Part shown: positions 45,883-55,213 of the stretch, in pieces | How positions within the stretch are numbered: the first letter of the stretch is position 1 | Layout of the letters: each line of letters begins with the position of its first letter | DNA from: Pseudomonas citri | GTDB lineage: Bacteria; Pseudomonadota; Gammaproteobacteria; Pseudomonadales; Pseudomonadaceae | Assembly (NCBI RefSeq): GCF_025336485.1 | Contig: NZ_JAODAB010000017.1 | Coordinates: 59,539-123,538 of the forward strand | DNA: 64,000 nt | Reading direction: 5' to 3' | Program-made: the position numbers and the translations under genes | The notes under the pieces: model-generated | Database searches by the model: none | What the model saw: only the letters and a program-made list of their open reading frames with translations | Told to the model about the DNA's origin: nothing

Positions 45883-46686
45883 CTATCGAGCGACTGTGTC
45901 GAGATAATCGACAATCGCCCCAAGCACGGTTTCCGGCGCCTCTCGATGCGGGTTGTGGTAACAGTCTTCCAGGATCAAGCAGTCACCCCGGCCACCCGCG
46001 AGCCTGGCAATGCGCATCGGATGCAGGGCCGATCCGTATTCATCATGCTGGCCGTGGACGGCGAGCACCGGGCAGTGGATCACGTCGACCCCATGCTCAA
46101 TGTTCCAGCCCTGGAAATCCTGGGAAAGCCAGGTGCCCGTCCAGGCGGACAACACCCAGGACGCTTTATCGCCATGGTATTTCTCAAGGCGCTCCAACTG
46201 CCCCGGCTGCTGGAAATGTACCTGCGCGACACGGATCCCTTGCAACGTCCGGTCCTCGACAAACGCCTGCGCTGAAAGCGTGATCAACGCCGTACAACTT
46301 TGCGCGAACACAGAGGCACACGTTGCCGCCATCGCCCCGCCAACGCTGTGCCCCAACACGATAAAGCGCTCAATCTGCAATGCCGCCTTCACGCAAGCAA
46401 AGAAACGCTCGGCTTCGTCGCGGATAAAGTGCAGCGGTAACTGGCCGGGATACACATCGGAACGCCCGAAACCGAGGCGATCATAGGCAATCACTTCACG
46501 TCCCGTGACCTGGCACAGCCGTTGGGGGAAATCGCGCCATAACGCAACACAGCCCAAGGAATCATGGAACAGCACGATAGGTACTCGCGCCTTATCGCTC
46601 GCGACGCCGGGGATCCAGCGGCAACTGAACAGACGCCCATGGGGCGTATCGATCCAGAGGGTTTCGGTACTGACAGGTGGGTGCAT
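45883..46686 (-). CDS. Alpha/beta hydrolase
   Basis: This 267-aa hydrolase has FHDSLGCVALWRDFP (oxyanion), the nucleophile elbow GHSVGG, VHGQHDEYG for the acid region and a terminal His in EDCYHNPHRE. The start at 46686 (MHPPVSTETLW) is chosen for its GAGG site; ATGs at 46704 and 46734 are in frame. It follows azlD by 19 bp on the same strand and could be co-transcribed with azlCD, but substrate is unknown. Confidence 0.85.
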   Translation of the reverse strand: MHPPVSTETLWIDTPHGRLFSCRWIPGVASDKARVPIVLFHDSLGCVALWRDFPQRLCQVTGREVIAYDRLGFGRSDVYPGQLPLHFIRDEAERFFACVKAALQIERFIVLGHSVGGAMAATCASVFAQSCTALITLSAQAFVEDRTLQGIRVAQVHFQQPGQLERLEKYHGDKASWVLSAWTGTWLSQDFQGWNIEHGVDVIHCPVLAVHGQHDEYGSALHPMRIARLAGGRGDCLILEDCYHNPHREAPETVLGAIVDYLDTVAR

Positions 46687-46705
46687 CGGAACCTCGCCGG
46701 GCATT

Positions 46706-47008
46706 TCAGCCCGCCAGAAGAAAACGCAGGGCACCTGTCGCGACGACGGCCAGCAGCACGACAGGCAGGATAGAAAAACGCGTGGCAGCGAACAGTATCA
46801 GCGCCAGGGCGATCAGGTCCGCGGGGCTGCCGTCGGCGAACTTGGGGGCGATGACGGCAATCAGCACGCACCCGGGCGCCGCCTGCAGCACTTCGTGCAT
46901 CACCGGACTCATGACGCGGTTGCGCAGAACGATGAACCCCAGCACCCGGGTCAACCAGGTGACAGTCGCCATTGCCACGATCGTCAGCAAAACCAGGTGA
47001 TCGATCAT
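46706..47008 (-). CDS. azlD: AzlD-family small subunit of an amino-acid exporter
   Basis: This 100-aa protein has three to four TM helices and matches AzlD, the small partner of AzlC in branched-chain amino acid export. It begins MIDHLVLLTIVAMATVTWLT and its ATG overlaps the azlC stop (47005-47008), so the two are coupled. Open frames extending to 47500 on the same frame are read-through of azlC antisense-like codons and are not used. Confidence 0.88.
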   Translation of the reverse strand: MIDHLVLLTIVAMATVTWLTRVLGFIVLRNRVMSPVMHEVLQAAPGCVLIAVIAPKFADGSPADLIALALILFAATRFSILPVVLLAVVATGALRFLLAG

Positions 47009-47742
47009 GATTTCGCCCACAGATAAGCGGTGACCAACCCGGCCGAAGTACCCGCAAGCACGTACCAGCCACCCGGGATCAGCCGGTAAAACAACGCAGC
47101 GGTCAGGAGGCTGAACAACCAGGGCAGCGCAGCCCGGACGCCGCGCCACATACCACGAAGCAGCACCAGGAATACCGCGGCAAAGGCCATGTCGAAACCG
47201 TAGGTATGAAGGTCGCCCAGCACGGGCCCGATAGCGGCGCCCAGGGTCGTGAAGATGATCCAGGTCAGCCACAGGCACAGCGATAACCCCAAGTAATAGG
47301 CCAGGCTGAAACGCGGCTGACCGAGGTGATCCCTGTTGCGCTGTGCATCGTCCAGGCCCATGGCCCAGCTTTCGTCGCACATGAAAAACAACGACGGCAA
47401 CGCTTTTTTCAGGGGAAGGTGCTTCAGGTAAGGGGCCAGTGTCGCCCCCATGAGCAAGTGCCTGCTGTTGACCAGCAACGTCATAGCTACAATCACCCAC
47501 ACCTGCGGCGGCGAAGCCCAGATCTCTATGGCGGCAAACTCCGAACCGCCGCCAAAATTCAGTCCGGTCATCAGCGCCACTTCAAATACCCGCAAGCCTT
47601 TCTGCGACGCCTGCGCTCCCAGCACCAATGCGAACGGCACGAAACCCAGCAACACGGGGCGAGCGGCTTTGGCACCGCGCATCAGTTCATTTTTTCGTGT
47701 ACTGCCGACAGTCGCCGACAGCGTCAGATTGTGTTCGGTCAT
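47005..47742 (-). CDS. azlC: AzlC-family amino-acid exporter subunit
   Basis: This 245-aa inner-membrane protein has about six TM helices and the AzlC pattern of an N-terminal GFVPFALVLGAQASQKG and then LLVNSRHLLMGATLAPYL. With AzlD it exports branched-chain or related amino acids. It is divergent from an Lrp/AsnC gene 120 bp away, the classic arrangement for amino-acid-induced export. Confidence 0.92.
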   Translation of the reverse strand: MTEHNLTLSATVGSTRKNELMRGAKAARPVLLGFVPFALVLGAQASQKGLRVFEVALMTGLNFGGGSEFAAIEIWASPPQVWVIVAMTLLVNSRHLLMGATLAPYLKHLPLKKALPSLFFMCDESWAMGLDDAQRNRDHLGQPRFSLAYYLGLSLCLWLTWIIFTTLGAAIGPVLGDLHTYGFDMAFAAVFLVLLRGMWRGVRAALPWLFSLLTAALFYRLIPGGWYVLAGTSAGLVTAYLWAKS

Positions 47743-47861
47743 CAGCCACCTCCAGAGAGGCTGATTATTCCAGCACTTCGGTAGAATTTGATTGCTAACT
47801 CAGGATGACCAGGAGAACAATTAGCATCAGATGCCATTTATCAAAGAAGCAGCAGAATCTA

Positions 47862-48326
47862 ATGCCCTTGAATCTCGATGCAATCGATCGCCGGATCCTG
47901 CGAGCCCTGCAACGCGACGGTCGCTTGCAGAATCTTGAACTGGCCAGACAGGTCGGTCTTTCGCCCTCACCTTGCCTGAGACGCGTGCGCCTGTTGGAAG
48001 AAGCCGGCGTCATCGAGCGTTATGTCGCCCTGGTCAATCCGCTGAAGGTGGATGCGGCCATCACACTGTTCGTACGCGTGTGGTTGACCGGCCAGGACGA
48101 AGAGACGGTGGACCGCTTCACCGATGCCGTGCGTGAGCTGCCGCAGGTACTGGAGTGTCATTTGATGGCGGGTGACTGCGATTTCTTGCTGCGCGTAGTG
48201 GCATCCGATCTGGAGGCTTACCGGCAGTTCCAGATCAAGCATCTGGCGCGCATCAAGGGGGTCCAGAACTTGAAGACTGAAATCCCGATGCAGAAGATCA
48301 AGCTGACGACCGAGTTACCGATTTGA
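47862..48326 (+). CDS. Lrp/AsnC-family regulator next to azlCD
   Basis: This 154-aa protein has the helix-turn-helix LDAIDRRILRALQRDGRLQN ... VGLSPSPCLRRVRLLEEAG and the RAM domain with AGDCDFLLRVVA. The start at 47862 (MPLNLDAIDRR) is the family start; there is a longer in-frame ATG at 47805. Divergent placement makes azlCD the likely target. Confidence 0.92.
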   Translation: MPLNLDAIDRRILRALQRDGRLQNLELARQVGLSPSPCLRRVRLLEEAGVIERYVALVNPLKVDAAITLFVRVWLTGQDEETVDRFTDAVRELPQVLECHLMAGDCDFLLRVVASDLEAYRQFQIKHLARIKGVQNLKTEIPMQKIKLTTELPI

Positions 48327-48382
48327 CCTCATGGGAGATCGGACGCCGCTGACTGAAAAGCCGTGGTGGCGGATCACCACGA

Positions 48383-48619
48383 CTATGCCTTCACCCGTTC
48401 CCCCTGCTCCATCATCCAGCGAATCAGGTGCGTCATCGACACCTGATGCTGCTGGATGACGCACTCACCGCCTTGCTCATGGTGGTAGCGTTCGACGTAT
48501 CGACTGAGCACCACATGATGGCCATCCTCCGCCAACCGTAGCTCAACCTCACGACACTGCAGACCACCCCGACTGAGCGCCCTCATTCTTCGCCGCAGAA
48601 TCAAGGCATCGTTAGTCAT
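48383..48619 (-). CDS. Small conserved Pseudomonas protein
   Basis: This 78-aa basic, histidine-containing protein starts MTNDALILRRRMRALSRGG and has no recognisable domain. The ATG at 48619 has a GGAGG site and lies inside the last codons of the MlaA gene (8-bp overlap), so it is coupled to it. Function is unknown; the coupling suggests a link to the lipoprotein. Confidence 0.7.
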   Translation of the reverse strand: MTNDALILRRRMRALSRGGLQCREVELRLAEDGHHVVLSRYVERYHHEQGGECVIQQHQVSMTHLIRWMMEQGERVKA

Positions 48620-49388
48620 CGGCCTGCCCTCCCTGGCATTGGGGAGTCACTGCCCCCAGCTTGCCTTGCGCGACAAAATCGGCGCGCTGCTGCGCCACCG
48701 CATCGCGCAGGGACACGTAGTAATCCGGCTGGGTCCGCAACTGGTCGGTCAGCGGCAGCGCCTGGGCGCGGCCATCGACGATGCCGCCCACGGTATTGAT
48801 CGTGCCCAGGGTGTCGACGGTGCTGCTGTCGCCGCCAAACGGGTCGACCACGAAACTGATCACCTTGCCGCTGGCGTCCCTCAGGTTGGCCGTCCCCAGC
48901 AACGGCAGTTCCACCGTCGGCCCCGGGGCGATGTTCCAGACGCCGAAGGTCTGGCCGAAATCAGCCTTGTGGCGCTCGATGCCAAGTTTGCCCGACACAT
49001 CGATCAACCCGACGATGCCGGCCGTGGTGTTGATGACGAAACGTCCCAGGGTGTTGACCGAACGCTGCCCATTGCCTTGCAGCAGGTCGTTGATGAACAC
49101 CTTGGGCTCGCCGAAGTTCGCCACGAAGTTATGCATGCCGGCCTGCACGGCCTCCGGAAGATGGCGATAGCCACGGGCGATGGGGGCCAAAGCGTAGTCG
49201 TCTACGGTTCGGTTGAAGGCGAAGATGCCGCGGTTGATGGGTTGCGCAGGATCGTAAACGGTGTATGGAGCACGTTCGCAACTGTCGGGTTTTGCAGCGG
49301 GCGTGCTGGCACAGCCGCTGGCGAGTGCTGCGAGCATGATGGCCAGAGAATGACGAACGCGAAGCGCAGCGGGATCGGTGAGCGGCAT
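48612..49388 (-). CDS. MlaA (VacJ) family outer-membrane lipoprotein
   Basis: This 258-aa lipoprotein has the lipobox LASGC near residue 24. The MlaA domain shows DPAQPINRGIFAFNRTVDDY, HNFVANFGEPKVFINDLLQG, GLIDVSGKLGI and DPFGGDSSTVDTLGTINTVG. MlaA removes mislocalised phospholipids from the outer leaflet for retrograde transport. The rest of the Mla system is not in this window. The start at 49388 is a compromise between several in-frame ATGs; it places the lipobox at a typical position. Confidence 0.88.
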   Translation of the reverse strand: MPLTDPAALRVRHSLAIMLAALASGCASTPAAKPDSCERAPYTVYDPAQPINRGIFAFNRTVDDYALAPIARGYRHLPEAVQAGMHNFVANFGEPKVFINDLLQGNGQRSVNTLGRFVINTTAGIVGLIDVSGKLGIERHKADFGQTFGVWNIAPGPTVELPLLGTANLRDASGKVISFVVDPFGGDSSTVDTLGTINTVGGIVDGRAQALPLTDQLRTQPDYYVSLRDAVAQQRADFVAQGKLGAVTPQCQGGQADD

Positions 49389-49627
49389 AAGGGGCTGTCT
49401 CGAAGGAATGGAGGGAGTGCTACCTGAATGGCCTGTTGGAACCCAATACGCACCCGTGGCGAGGGCACTCTGTTCGCAGGCTGACTGACATCGGCGCAAT
49501 CCTGCCGCGGTTTTCTTGCCCGAAGATTTCCGCAACATTGCCCGCCGGCAACTTTATTGCAGGATTGAAATATATGACTCGGGGCATGGATTGCCCCTAG
49601 TATCGATCCCCGTATTCATGACCCGAC

Positions 49628-50347
49628 GTGCCCACTGTGAGCCATCTGATACTGGTGGACGATGACCTCGAAGTCCTCGCCCTCTTGCGCAAATTCCTCG
49701 AGCAACATGGCTACAGCGTCGATGTGGCTGCCGACGGAAACGCCCTCTGGCAAGCGGTGGAACGTCGCCTGCCGGATCTCATCATCCTCGACGTCATGCT
49801 GCCCGGCGACAATGGCCTGGTGCTTTGCCAGCGGCTGCGTGCCGAGCACACGGTGGGCATCATCATGCTCACCGCCATGGGTGAATTGAGTGACCGCGTC
49901 GTAGGCCTGGAACTGGGGGCGGACGACTACCTGACCAAGCCGTTCGACGCACGGGAACTGCTGGCCCGGGTACGTGCCGTCCTCAGGCGTACCGGTGAAG
50001 CCAACGGCACCTTGAACGACAACGCCCGCCTGATCCTGGAGTTCGAAGACTGGCAACTGGACGTCGCCCGCCGCGAGCTGCGCTCACCGGAGAAAGTCAT
50101 GATTCCGCTGTCCTCCGGTGAGTTCGAATTGCTGCTGGTGTTTGTTGAACACCCGCGCCGGGTGCTCAGCCGTCAGCAGTTGCTGGACATGGCCCGTGGC
50201 GAGACTTGCGATGCATTTGACCGGAGCATCGATGTCCAGGTCAGCCGGTTGCGCCGCAAACTGGAAACCGACATCAGCGGCGCGTCCATGATCCGCACCG
50301 TTCGCAACGGCGGCTACCTCTTCAGTCCCCATGTGGTGAAGCGATGA
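49628..50347 (+). CDS. OmpR-family response regulator
   Basis: This 239-aa regulator has a receiver domain (acidic pocket LVDDD, phospho-acceptor Asp55 in ILDVMLPGD, Lys in YLTKPFD) and a C-terminal winged helix (SIDVQVSRLRRKLE, then IRTVRNGGYLF). The start is GTG at 49628, with another GTG three codons on; no ATG fits. The stop overlaps the sensor kinase start. It is a complete two-component pair next to kefFC. Confidence 0.92.
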   Translation: MPTVSHLILVDDDLEVLALLRKFLEQHGYSVDVAADGNALWQAVERRLPDLIILDVMLPGDNGLVLCQRLRAEHTVGIIMLTAMGELSDRVVGLELGADDYLTKPFDARELLARVRAVLRRTGEANGTLNDNARLILEFEDWQLDVARRELRSPEKVMIPLSSGEFELLLVFVEHPRRVLSRQQLLDMARGETCDAFDRSIDVQVSRLRRKLETDISGASMIRTVRNGGYLFSPHVVKR

Positions 50348-51690
50348 AGCCGAAGCGTCCAGGCACCCGCCGCCCTTGGGATACCCTGGCGCGCTGGATC
50401 GCCCTGACCACGCTGGTTGCCATGCTGACGCTGCTGGCCCTGAATGCGCTGTTCAGCCTGCTGGCTGGAGCCTGGGCCCGCCCGCCCCTGATGGAAACCG
50501 GCCTGATCGAAAAAATCGCCGCCATCACCCGCATCATCGACTCCGTGGCGCCCGAACAACGGCCGGCCATTGCCAGGGCGGCCAGCGACCAGATCTTCAG
50601 CACGCAATGGTTGCGGCACCATGAAGACGCCCGGTTACCGGTGGTCGACGATCCGGAATACAGCGACGGCGCAACCCTGCTGCGCCAGCAACTGGGCAGG
50701 CTCGACGCGAGGATAGAAGGCTATGAACCGAGCGATTGGCCCGCCGACCAGCCCGGCGGACGCTACGCCGCGATGATCGAGTTGACCGATCACTCATGGG
50801 TGATGTTCTCCCTGCCCGCGCGCAACTGGGGCCTGGAGGAATGGGAGCGCAACCTGATCATCATCGCGCTGATACTGCTGTCGGCATTTGTCGTCGCACT
50901 GGTCGCCACGCGGCACCTGGCCGCGCCGCTGGAGCGTTTTGCCGAAGGCGCCAGGCGTTTCGGCGTGGACCACAAGGCACCGCCCATTCCGGTCATCGGC
51001 CCCTACGAAATCCGCCAGGCCATTCTCGCCTTCAATGCCATGCAGGCCCAGCTCAAGCACTTCATAGAAGATCGCACACAGATGCTCGCCGCCATCTCCC
51101 ATGATCTGCGCGCGCCGTTGACCCGTATGCGCCTGCGCGGGGAATTCATCGAGGACACCGAGCAGCAATCCCGGTTGTTCAGGGACGTGGACGAGATGCA
51201 GGCGATGGTCAATTCGGCCCTGGAATTCTTTCGCGACGATGCGCGGCTCGAACATGCCACCGCCTTCGACCTGGCCGAGCTACTGCACACCATCATCGAT
51301 GATTTCAAGGACGCCGGCAGCGAGGTTGCCTTCGATGGCGCCCCACGCTTCGTTTACACAGGCCGCCCCATCGGGCTCAAGCGAGCGTTGGTGAACCTGA
51401 TCGACAACGCGATCAAATATGGCGCGCAACCCAGTGTTCAGCTCAAGGCCTGGGGCGATCATGTTGAAATCCGTATTCTGGACCGGGGCCCGGGCATCGA
51501 GGCCAGATATCACGAACAAGTCTTCACCCCGTTCTTTCGTCTCGAAGGCTCACGCAACAAGAACACCGGTGGCGTCGGGCTGGGCCTGTCGGCGGCACGG
51601 GCGACCGTGCTCGAGCACGGTGGGACGCTGACCCTCGGTAATCGGCGCGATGGCGGCTTGGAAGCCAGGGTTTCGCTGCCACTGAACTGA
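50344..51690 (+). CDS. Sensor histidine kinase
   Basis: This 448-aa kinase has a TM helix (about 17-40), a periplasmic sensor domain of about 125 residues, a second TM helix (170-190) and a HAMP-like linker. The H box His253 is in AAISHDLRAPLTRMR; the N box is NLIDNAIKYG, with DRGPGI and GVGLGLSAAR in the ATPase domain. The periplasmic domain is unnamed. It partners the response regulator encoded 4 bp upstream. The signal is unknown. Confidence 0.92.
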   Translation: MKPKRPGTRRPWDTLARWIALTTLVAMLTLLALNALFSLLAGAWARPPLMETGLIEKIAAITRIIDSVAPEQRPAIARAASDQIFSTQWLRHHEDARLPVVDDPEYSDGATLLRQQLGRLDARIEGYEPSDWPADQPGGRYAAMIELTDHSWVMFSLPARNWGLEEWERNLIIIALILLSAFVVALVATRHLAAPLERFAEGARRFGVDHKAPPIPVIGPYEIRQAILAFNAMQAQLKHFIEDRTQMLAAISHDLRAPLTRMRLRGEFIEDTEQQSRLFRDVDEMQAMVNSALEFFRDDARLEHATAFDLAELLHTIIDDFKDAGSEVAFDGAPRFVYTGRPIGLKRALVNLIDNAIKYGAQPSVQLKAWGDHVEIRILDRGPGIEARYHEQVFTPFFRLEGSRNKNTGGVGLGLSAARATVLEHGGTLTLGNRRDGGLEARVSLPLN

Positions 51691-51783
51691 CCACCCTGGG
51701 CCCGTTGGCAAACAAAACCTAAACAACCTCTGCCTTCCTCGGTAGGATGTCCGGCCTTTCGGCCTGGACCCGGAATTGCCCCG

Positions 51784-52305
51784 ATGATCCTGATTGTTTA
51801 CGCCCACCCCTACCCCGACCAATCGCGGGTCAACCAGCAGATGCTCGAGCGGGCCTCCAGCCTTCCGGACGTGGTCGTACGCTCCCTCTACGATCTCTAC
51901 CCGGACTTTGACATCGACGTCGAAGCCGAACAGCGCGCCGTCGAGCAGGCACACCTGGTCGTCCTCCAGCACCCGATGTACTGGTACAGCATGCCGCCCC
52001 TGCTGAAATTATGGATCGACAAGGTGTTCACCCATGGCTGGGCATACGGCAGAGGTGCCACGGTACTGAAGGACAAGAGCCTGCTGTGGGCCGTCACCAC
52101 GGGTGGCGAGCCGGACCATTTCGAGATCGGCGCCCATCCGGGCTTCTCCGTGTTGGCCCAGCCCCTCCACGCAACGGCTGTCTATTGCCGCATGCGCTGG
52201 CTGGGCCCGGTCGTCGTCCACGGCGCCTATGCCGCTGAGTCGCAAACCCAACAAGCACAAATCGAACACTATCGCGCCCGCCTGGCCTCCTGGAAGGAAG
52301 ATTGA
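51784..52305 (+). CDS. kefF: KefF-like quinone oxidoreductase (KefC partner)
   Basis: This 173-aa flavodoxin-fold protein begins MILIVYAHPYPDQSRVNQQM and has QHPMYWYSMPPLLKLWIDKV and TTGGEPDHF, matching the KefF/KefG group. KefF binds and is needed for full activity of KefC. It ends 1 bp before the kefC ATG, so they form one unit. The two-component genes lie upstream with a 93-bp gap. Confidence 0.9.
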   Translation: MILIVYAHPYPDQSRVNQQMLERASSLPDVVVRSLYDLYPDFDIDVEAEQRAVEQAHLVVLQHPMYWYSMPPLLKLWIDKVFTHGWAYGRGATVLKDKSLLWAVTTGGEPDHFEIGAHPGFSVLAQPLHATAVYCRMRWLGPVVVHGAYAAESQTQQAQIEHYRARLASWKED

Positions 52306-52306
52306 T

Positions 52307-54133
52307 ATGGAGACGCATAGCCTGATTGAAATGCTCACCTACCTGGGCTCGGCGGCATTGATCGTGCCGATTGCCGTCAGGTTCGGCCTGGGCCCGGTAC
52401 TGGGCTACCTCCTCGCCGGGTGCGCAATCGGCCCGTGGGGGCTGAAGCTGGTGACCGATGTAAAAGCCATTCTGGAATTCGCCGAAATCGGCGTGGTGCT
52501 GATGCTGTTCATCATCGGGCTCGAGCTCGATCCCAATCGGCTTTGGGCGTTACGTCGCATGGTGTTCGGTGGCGGTGCCTTGCAGATGCTGGCCTGTGGC
52601 GCAGCCATCGCGGCGTTCTGCGCGGTACTGGGGCTGGATTGGACGGCCGCGCTGCTGGTGGGCCTGACCCTGAGTCTTTCCTCCACGGCAATTGCCATGC
52701 AGGCCATGAACGAACGCAACCTGACCGCCACCGCCGTGGGCCGCAGCAGCTTCGCCGTGCTGTTGTTCCAGGACATCGCCGCCATTCCGCTGGTGGCCAT
52801 GATCCCCTTGTTGTCGGCCCACGGCGACACGCCCTCGGGTACAGCGCTGTTGTTATCGATTGGCAAAATCGTCGCCGCCATCGCCATCGTCGTGTTGCTG
52901 GGGCGCTACGTGACGCGGCCGCTGCTGCGCTTCGCGGCACGCTCCGGCCTGCGGGAAATCTTCAGTGCCGTTGCACTGTTCCTGGTGTTCGGCTTCGGTT
53001 TTCTCCTCGAAGAAGCCGGCCTTTCAATGGCCATGGGCGCGTTCCTCGCCGGGGTGTTGCTGGCCAGCTCCGAATACCGCCATGCGCTGGAAAGCGACAT
53101 TGAGCCGTTCAAAGGCCTGCTGTTGGGTCTGTTTTTCATCGGCGTCGGCATGTCGATCGATTTCGGCACGCTGATCAACGCGCCCCTGAAAGTCGTCACC
53201 CTGACCTTGGGTTTCATCCTGATCAAGCTGCTGGTGATCAAGTTGGCGGGAAGATGGCTCAACGTCCCCGCCGGCCAGCGCTCCTGGCAGGCAGTGTTGC
53301 TGGGCCAGGGCAGCGAGTTCGCCTTCGTGGTGTTCGGCGCGGCAACCGTGGCCGGCATCCTGACCGAGCCCTGGGGCAAGAGCCTGACCCTGGCAGTGGC
53401 ATTGTCCATGTCGCTGACGCCGCTGCTGATCCTGCTGCTCGATCGCCTGGAGTCCGCCTCCGGGAAAGGCAAGCGCGAATCCGACCTGGTCGACCAGCAG
53501 AATCCGCGGGTGATCATCGCCGGCTTCGGTCGCTTCGGGCAGATCGCCGGACGCCTTTTGATGTCCTGCGGTGTCGAGGTGGTGGTATTGGATCACGACC
53601 CCGACAACATCGAGACCCTGCGCAAATTCGGCGTGAAAGTGTTCTATGGCGACGCCACGCGCCTCGATCTGCTGCACGCGGCCGGCGCGGCCCAGGCCGT
53701 GGTGCTGATCAACGCCATCGACGACCAGCAAGACAACCTGACGCTGACCCGGCTGGTCCGGGAGCACTTCCCCGCGTTGCAACTGGTCGTGCGCGCGCGT
53801 GACATGGCTCACCTCATCACCCTTCGGCAAATGGGCGTGGAGACCGCCGAACGGGAAACCTTCGAAAGCGCACTGTCATTGGGCCGCCGTGCACTGATGC
53901 ATATGGGAGTCGGGGCTTACGAAGCACGTGAACGGGCCGATCAGTTCCGCCGACTGAACCTCAAGATGCTTGAGGAAATCGTCGCCCAACCCGAAGACGA
54001 CCTCAAATTCCGCCACGACGCCTACCGCCGCGCCAACGCGCTGCTCACGGAAATGTTCAACGAAGACCGGGCGCATCCTGTCGACCACTGGCCCGAACAT
54101 CATCGCAACGAAACGGATGAGGCCCGTAGCTGA
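52307..54133 (+). CDS. kefC: Glutathione-gated K+/H+ antiporter KefC
   Basis: This 608-aa protein has a membrane domain of about 12 TM helices (LGPVLGYLLAGCAIGPWGL, GLELDPNRLW, GSEFAFVVFGAAT) and a C-terminal RCK_N domain with the Rossmann motif VIIAGFGRFGQIAGRLL. In the family it opens on glutathione adducts to acidify the cytosol and protect from electrophiles. It starts at 52307 with GGAAG upstream. The neighbouring two-component system may sense the relevant stress; this is inference. Confidence 0.93.
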   Translation: METHSLIEMLTYLGSAALIVPIAVRFGLGPVLGYLLAGCAIGPWGLKLVTDVKAILEFAEIGVVLMLFIIGLELDPNRLWALRRMVFGGGALQMLACGAAIAAFCAVLGLDWTAALLVGLTLSLSSTAIAMQAMNERNLTATAVGRSSFAVLLFQDIAAIPLVAMIPLLSAHGDTPSGTALLLSIGKIVAAIAIVVLLGRYVTRPLLRFAARSGLREIFSAVALFLVFGFGFLLEEAGLSMAMGAFLAGVLLASSEYRHALESDIEPFKGLLLGLFFIGVGMSIDFGTLINAPLKVVTLTLGFILIKLLVIKLAGRWLNVPAGQRSWQAVLLGQGSEFAFVVFGAATVAGILTEPWGKSLTLAVALSMSLTPLLILLLDRLESASGKGKRESDLVDQQNPRVIIAGFGRFGQIAGRLLMSCGVEVVVLDHDPDNIETLRKFGVKVFYGDATRLDLLHAAGAAQAVVLINAIDDQQDNLTLTRLVREHFPALQLVVRARDMAHLITLRQMGVETAERETFESALSLGRRALMHMGVGAYEARERADQFRRLNLKMLEEIVAQPEDDLKFRHDAYRRANALLTEMFNEDRAHPVDHWPEHHRNETDEARS

Positions 54134-54159
54134 GGTCGCTCATTACCTCGAAGCGATCA

Positions 54160-54186
54160 GCCATTGCCCGACGACGCGGCAATGGC
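54160..54186. other. Hairpin after kefC
   Basis: GCCATTGCC (54160-54168) pairs with GGCAATGGC (54178-54186) around a 9-nt loop. It lies between kefC and the converging aldo/keto reductase. No T-run follows. Confidence 0.5.
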
Positions 54187-54246
54187 TGGGCTCGGAAACC
54201 GGATGCGGATACCAGACGATGGCGCGACGCTGGCGTTCCAGGCGAC

Positions 54247-55113
54247 TTAGGCCAACGCGTCCAACTCGGCCAGCATCGGCGCCGGAATCCGCAGTTCGCT
54301 CGCCGTGAGGTTCTCCCGCAAATGCGCCACCGACGATGTACCGGGAATCAGCAGCATGTTCGGCGCACGCTGCAGCAGCCATGCCAGCGCAACGCACAGC
54401 GGTGACGCCTCCAGGCGCGCCGCGACGCTCGAGAGGGCCTGCGATTGCAGCGGCGTGAAGCCTCCCAGGGGAAAGAACGGCACGTAGGCGATGCCCTGCC
54501 GGCCCAGCTCGGCAATCAGCGGTTCATCGTCCCGGTGGGTCAGGTTGTAATGATTCTGCACGCACGCCACCTTGGCGATACCCTGTGCCTGCCTGACCTG
54601 CGACGCGGTGACACTGCTCAGCCCCAGATGGCGGATCAGGCCTTGCTGCTGCAGTTCGGCGAGTGCCGTGAACGGTTCCTCGATGCTCTTCTCGCTGGGC
54701 GCTTCCATGGTCCCCCAGAAGACCCGCAGGTTGACCACATCAAGGACATCCACGCCCAGGTTACGCAGGTTGTCGTGCACCGCGCGGGTCAATTCGGCGG
54801 GGCTCAAGGCCGAGTTCCAGGAAGCATCGGCGCCACGGCCGACGCCGACCTTGGTGACGATGACCAAGTCCTTTGAGTAAGGATGCAATGCTTCGCGGAT
54901 CAGTTGGTTAGTGACATGAGGGCCATAGAAATCGGCGGTGTCGATATGGTTGACCCCGGCTTCCAGCGCCGCCCGCAACACCGCAATCGCGGCGTCCGGG
55001 TCCTTGGGTGGGCCGAACACGTGAGGGCCGGCCAACTGCATCGCACCGTAACCCATGCGATTGACCCTCCGGTCGCCCAATTGAAAGGTTCCGGTTTTGG
55101 CTGCATCGCTCAT
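54247..55113 (-). CDS. Aldo/keto reductase
   Basis: This 288-aa AKR of the YajO/AKR13 type begins MSDAAKTGTFQLGDRRVNRMG and has the catalytic Tyr in DTADFYGPHVTNQLIRE, Lys in VIVTKVGVGRG and His in CVQNHYNLTHR-type context. The family reduces aldehydes with NADPH. It is divergent from a LysR gene 100 bp away, so it is the probable target of that regulator. AAGGGG precedes the start. Confidence 0.92.
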   Translation of the reverse strand: MSDAAKTGTFQLGDRRVNRMGYGAMQLAGPHVFGPPKDPDAAIAVLRAALEAGVNHIDTADFYGPHVTNQLIREALHPYSKDLVIVTKVGVGRGADASWNSALSPAELTRAVHDNLRNLGVDVLDVVNLRVFWGTMEAPSEKSIEEPFTALAELQQQGLIRHLGLSSVTASQVRQAQGIAKVACVQNHYNLTHRDDEPLIAELGRQGIAYVPFFPLGGFTPLQSQALSSVAARLEASPLCVALAWLLQRAPNMLLIPGTSSVAHLRENLTASELRIPAPMLAELDALA

Positions 55114-55213
55114 CTCGTACCCCTTGGATCAATGTAAGAGAACGCACTATAGGCGTTGACCATTTCATTGATAATCAGGTGCAATCTGCACGGGTTGTAC
55201 GAGTGAGAGAACA

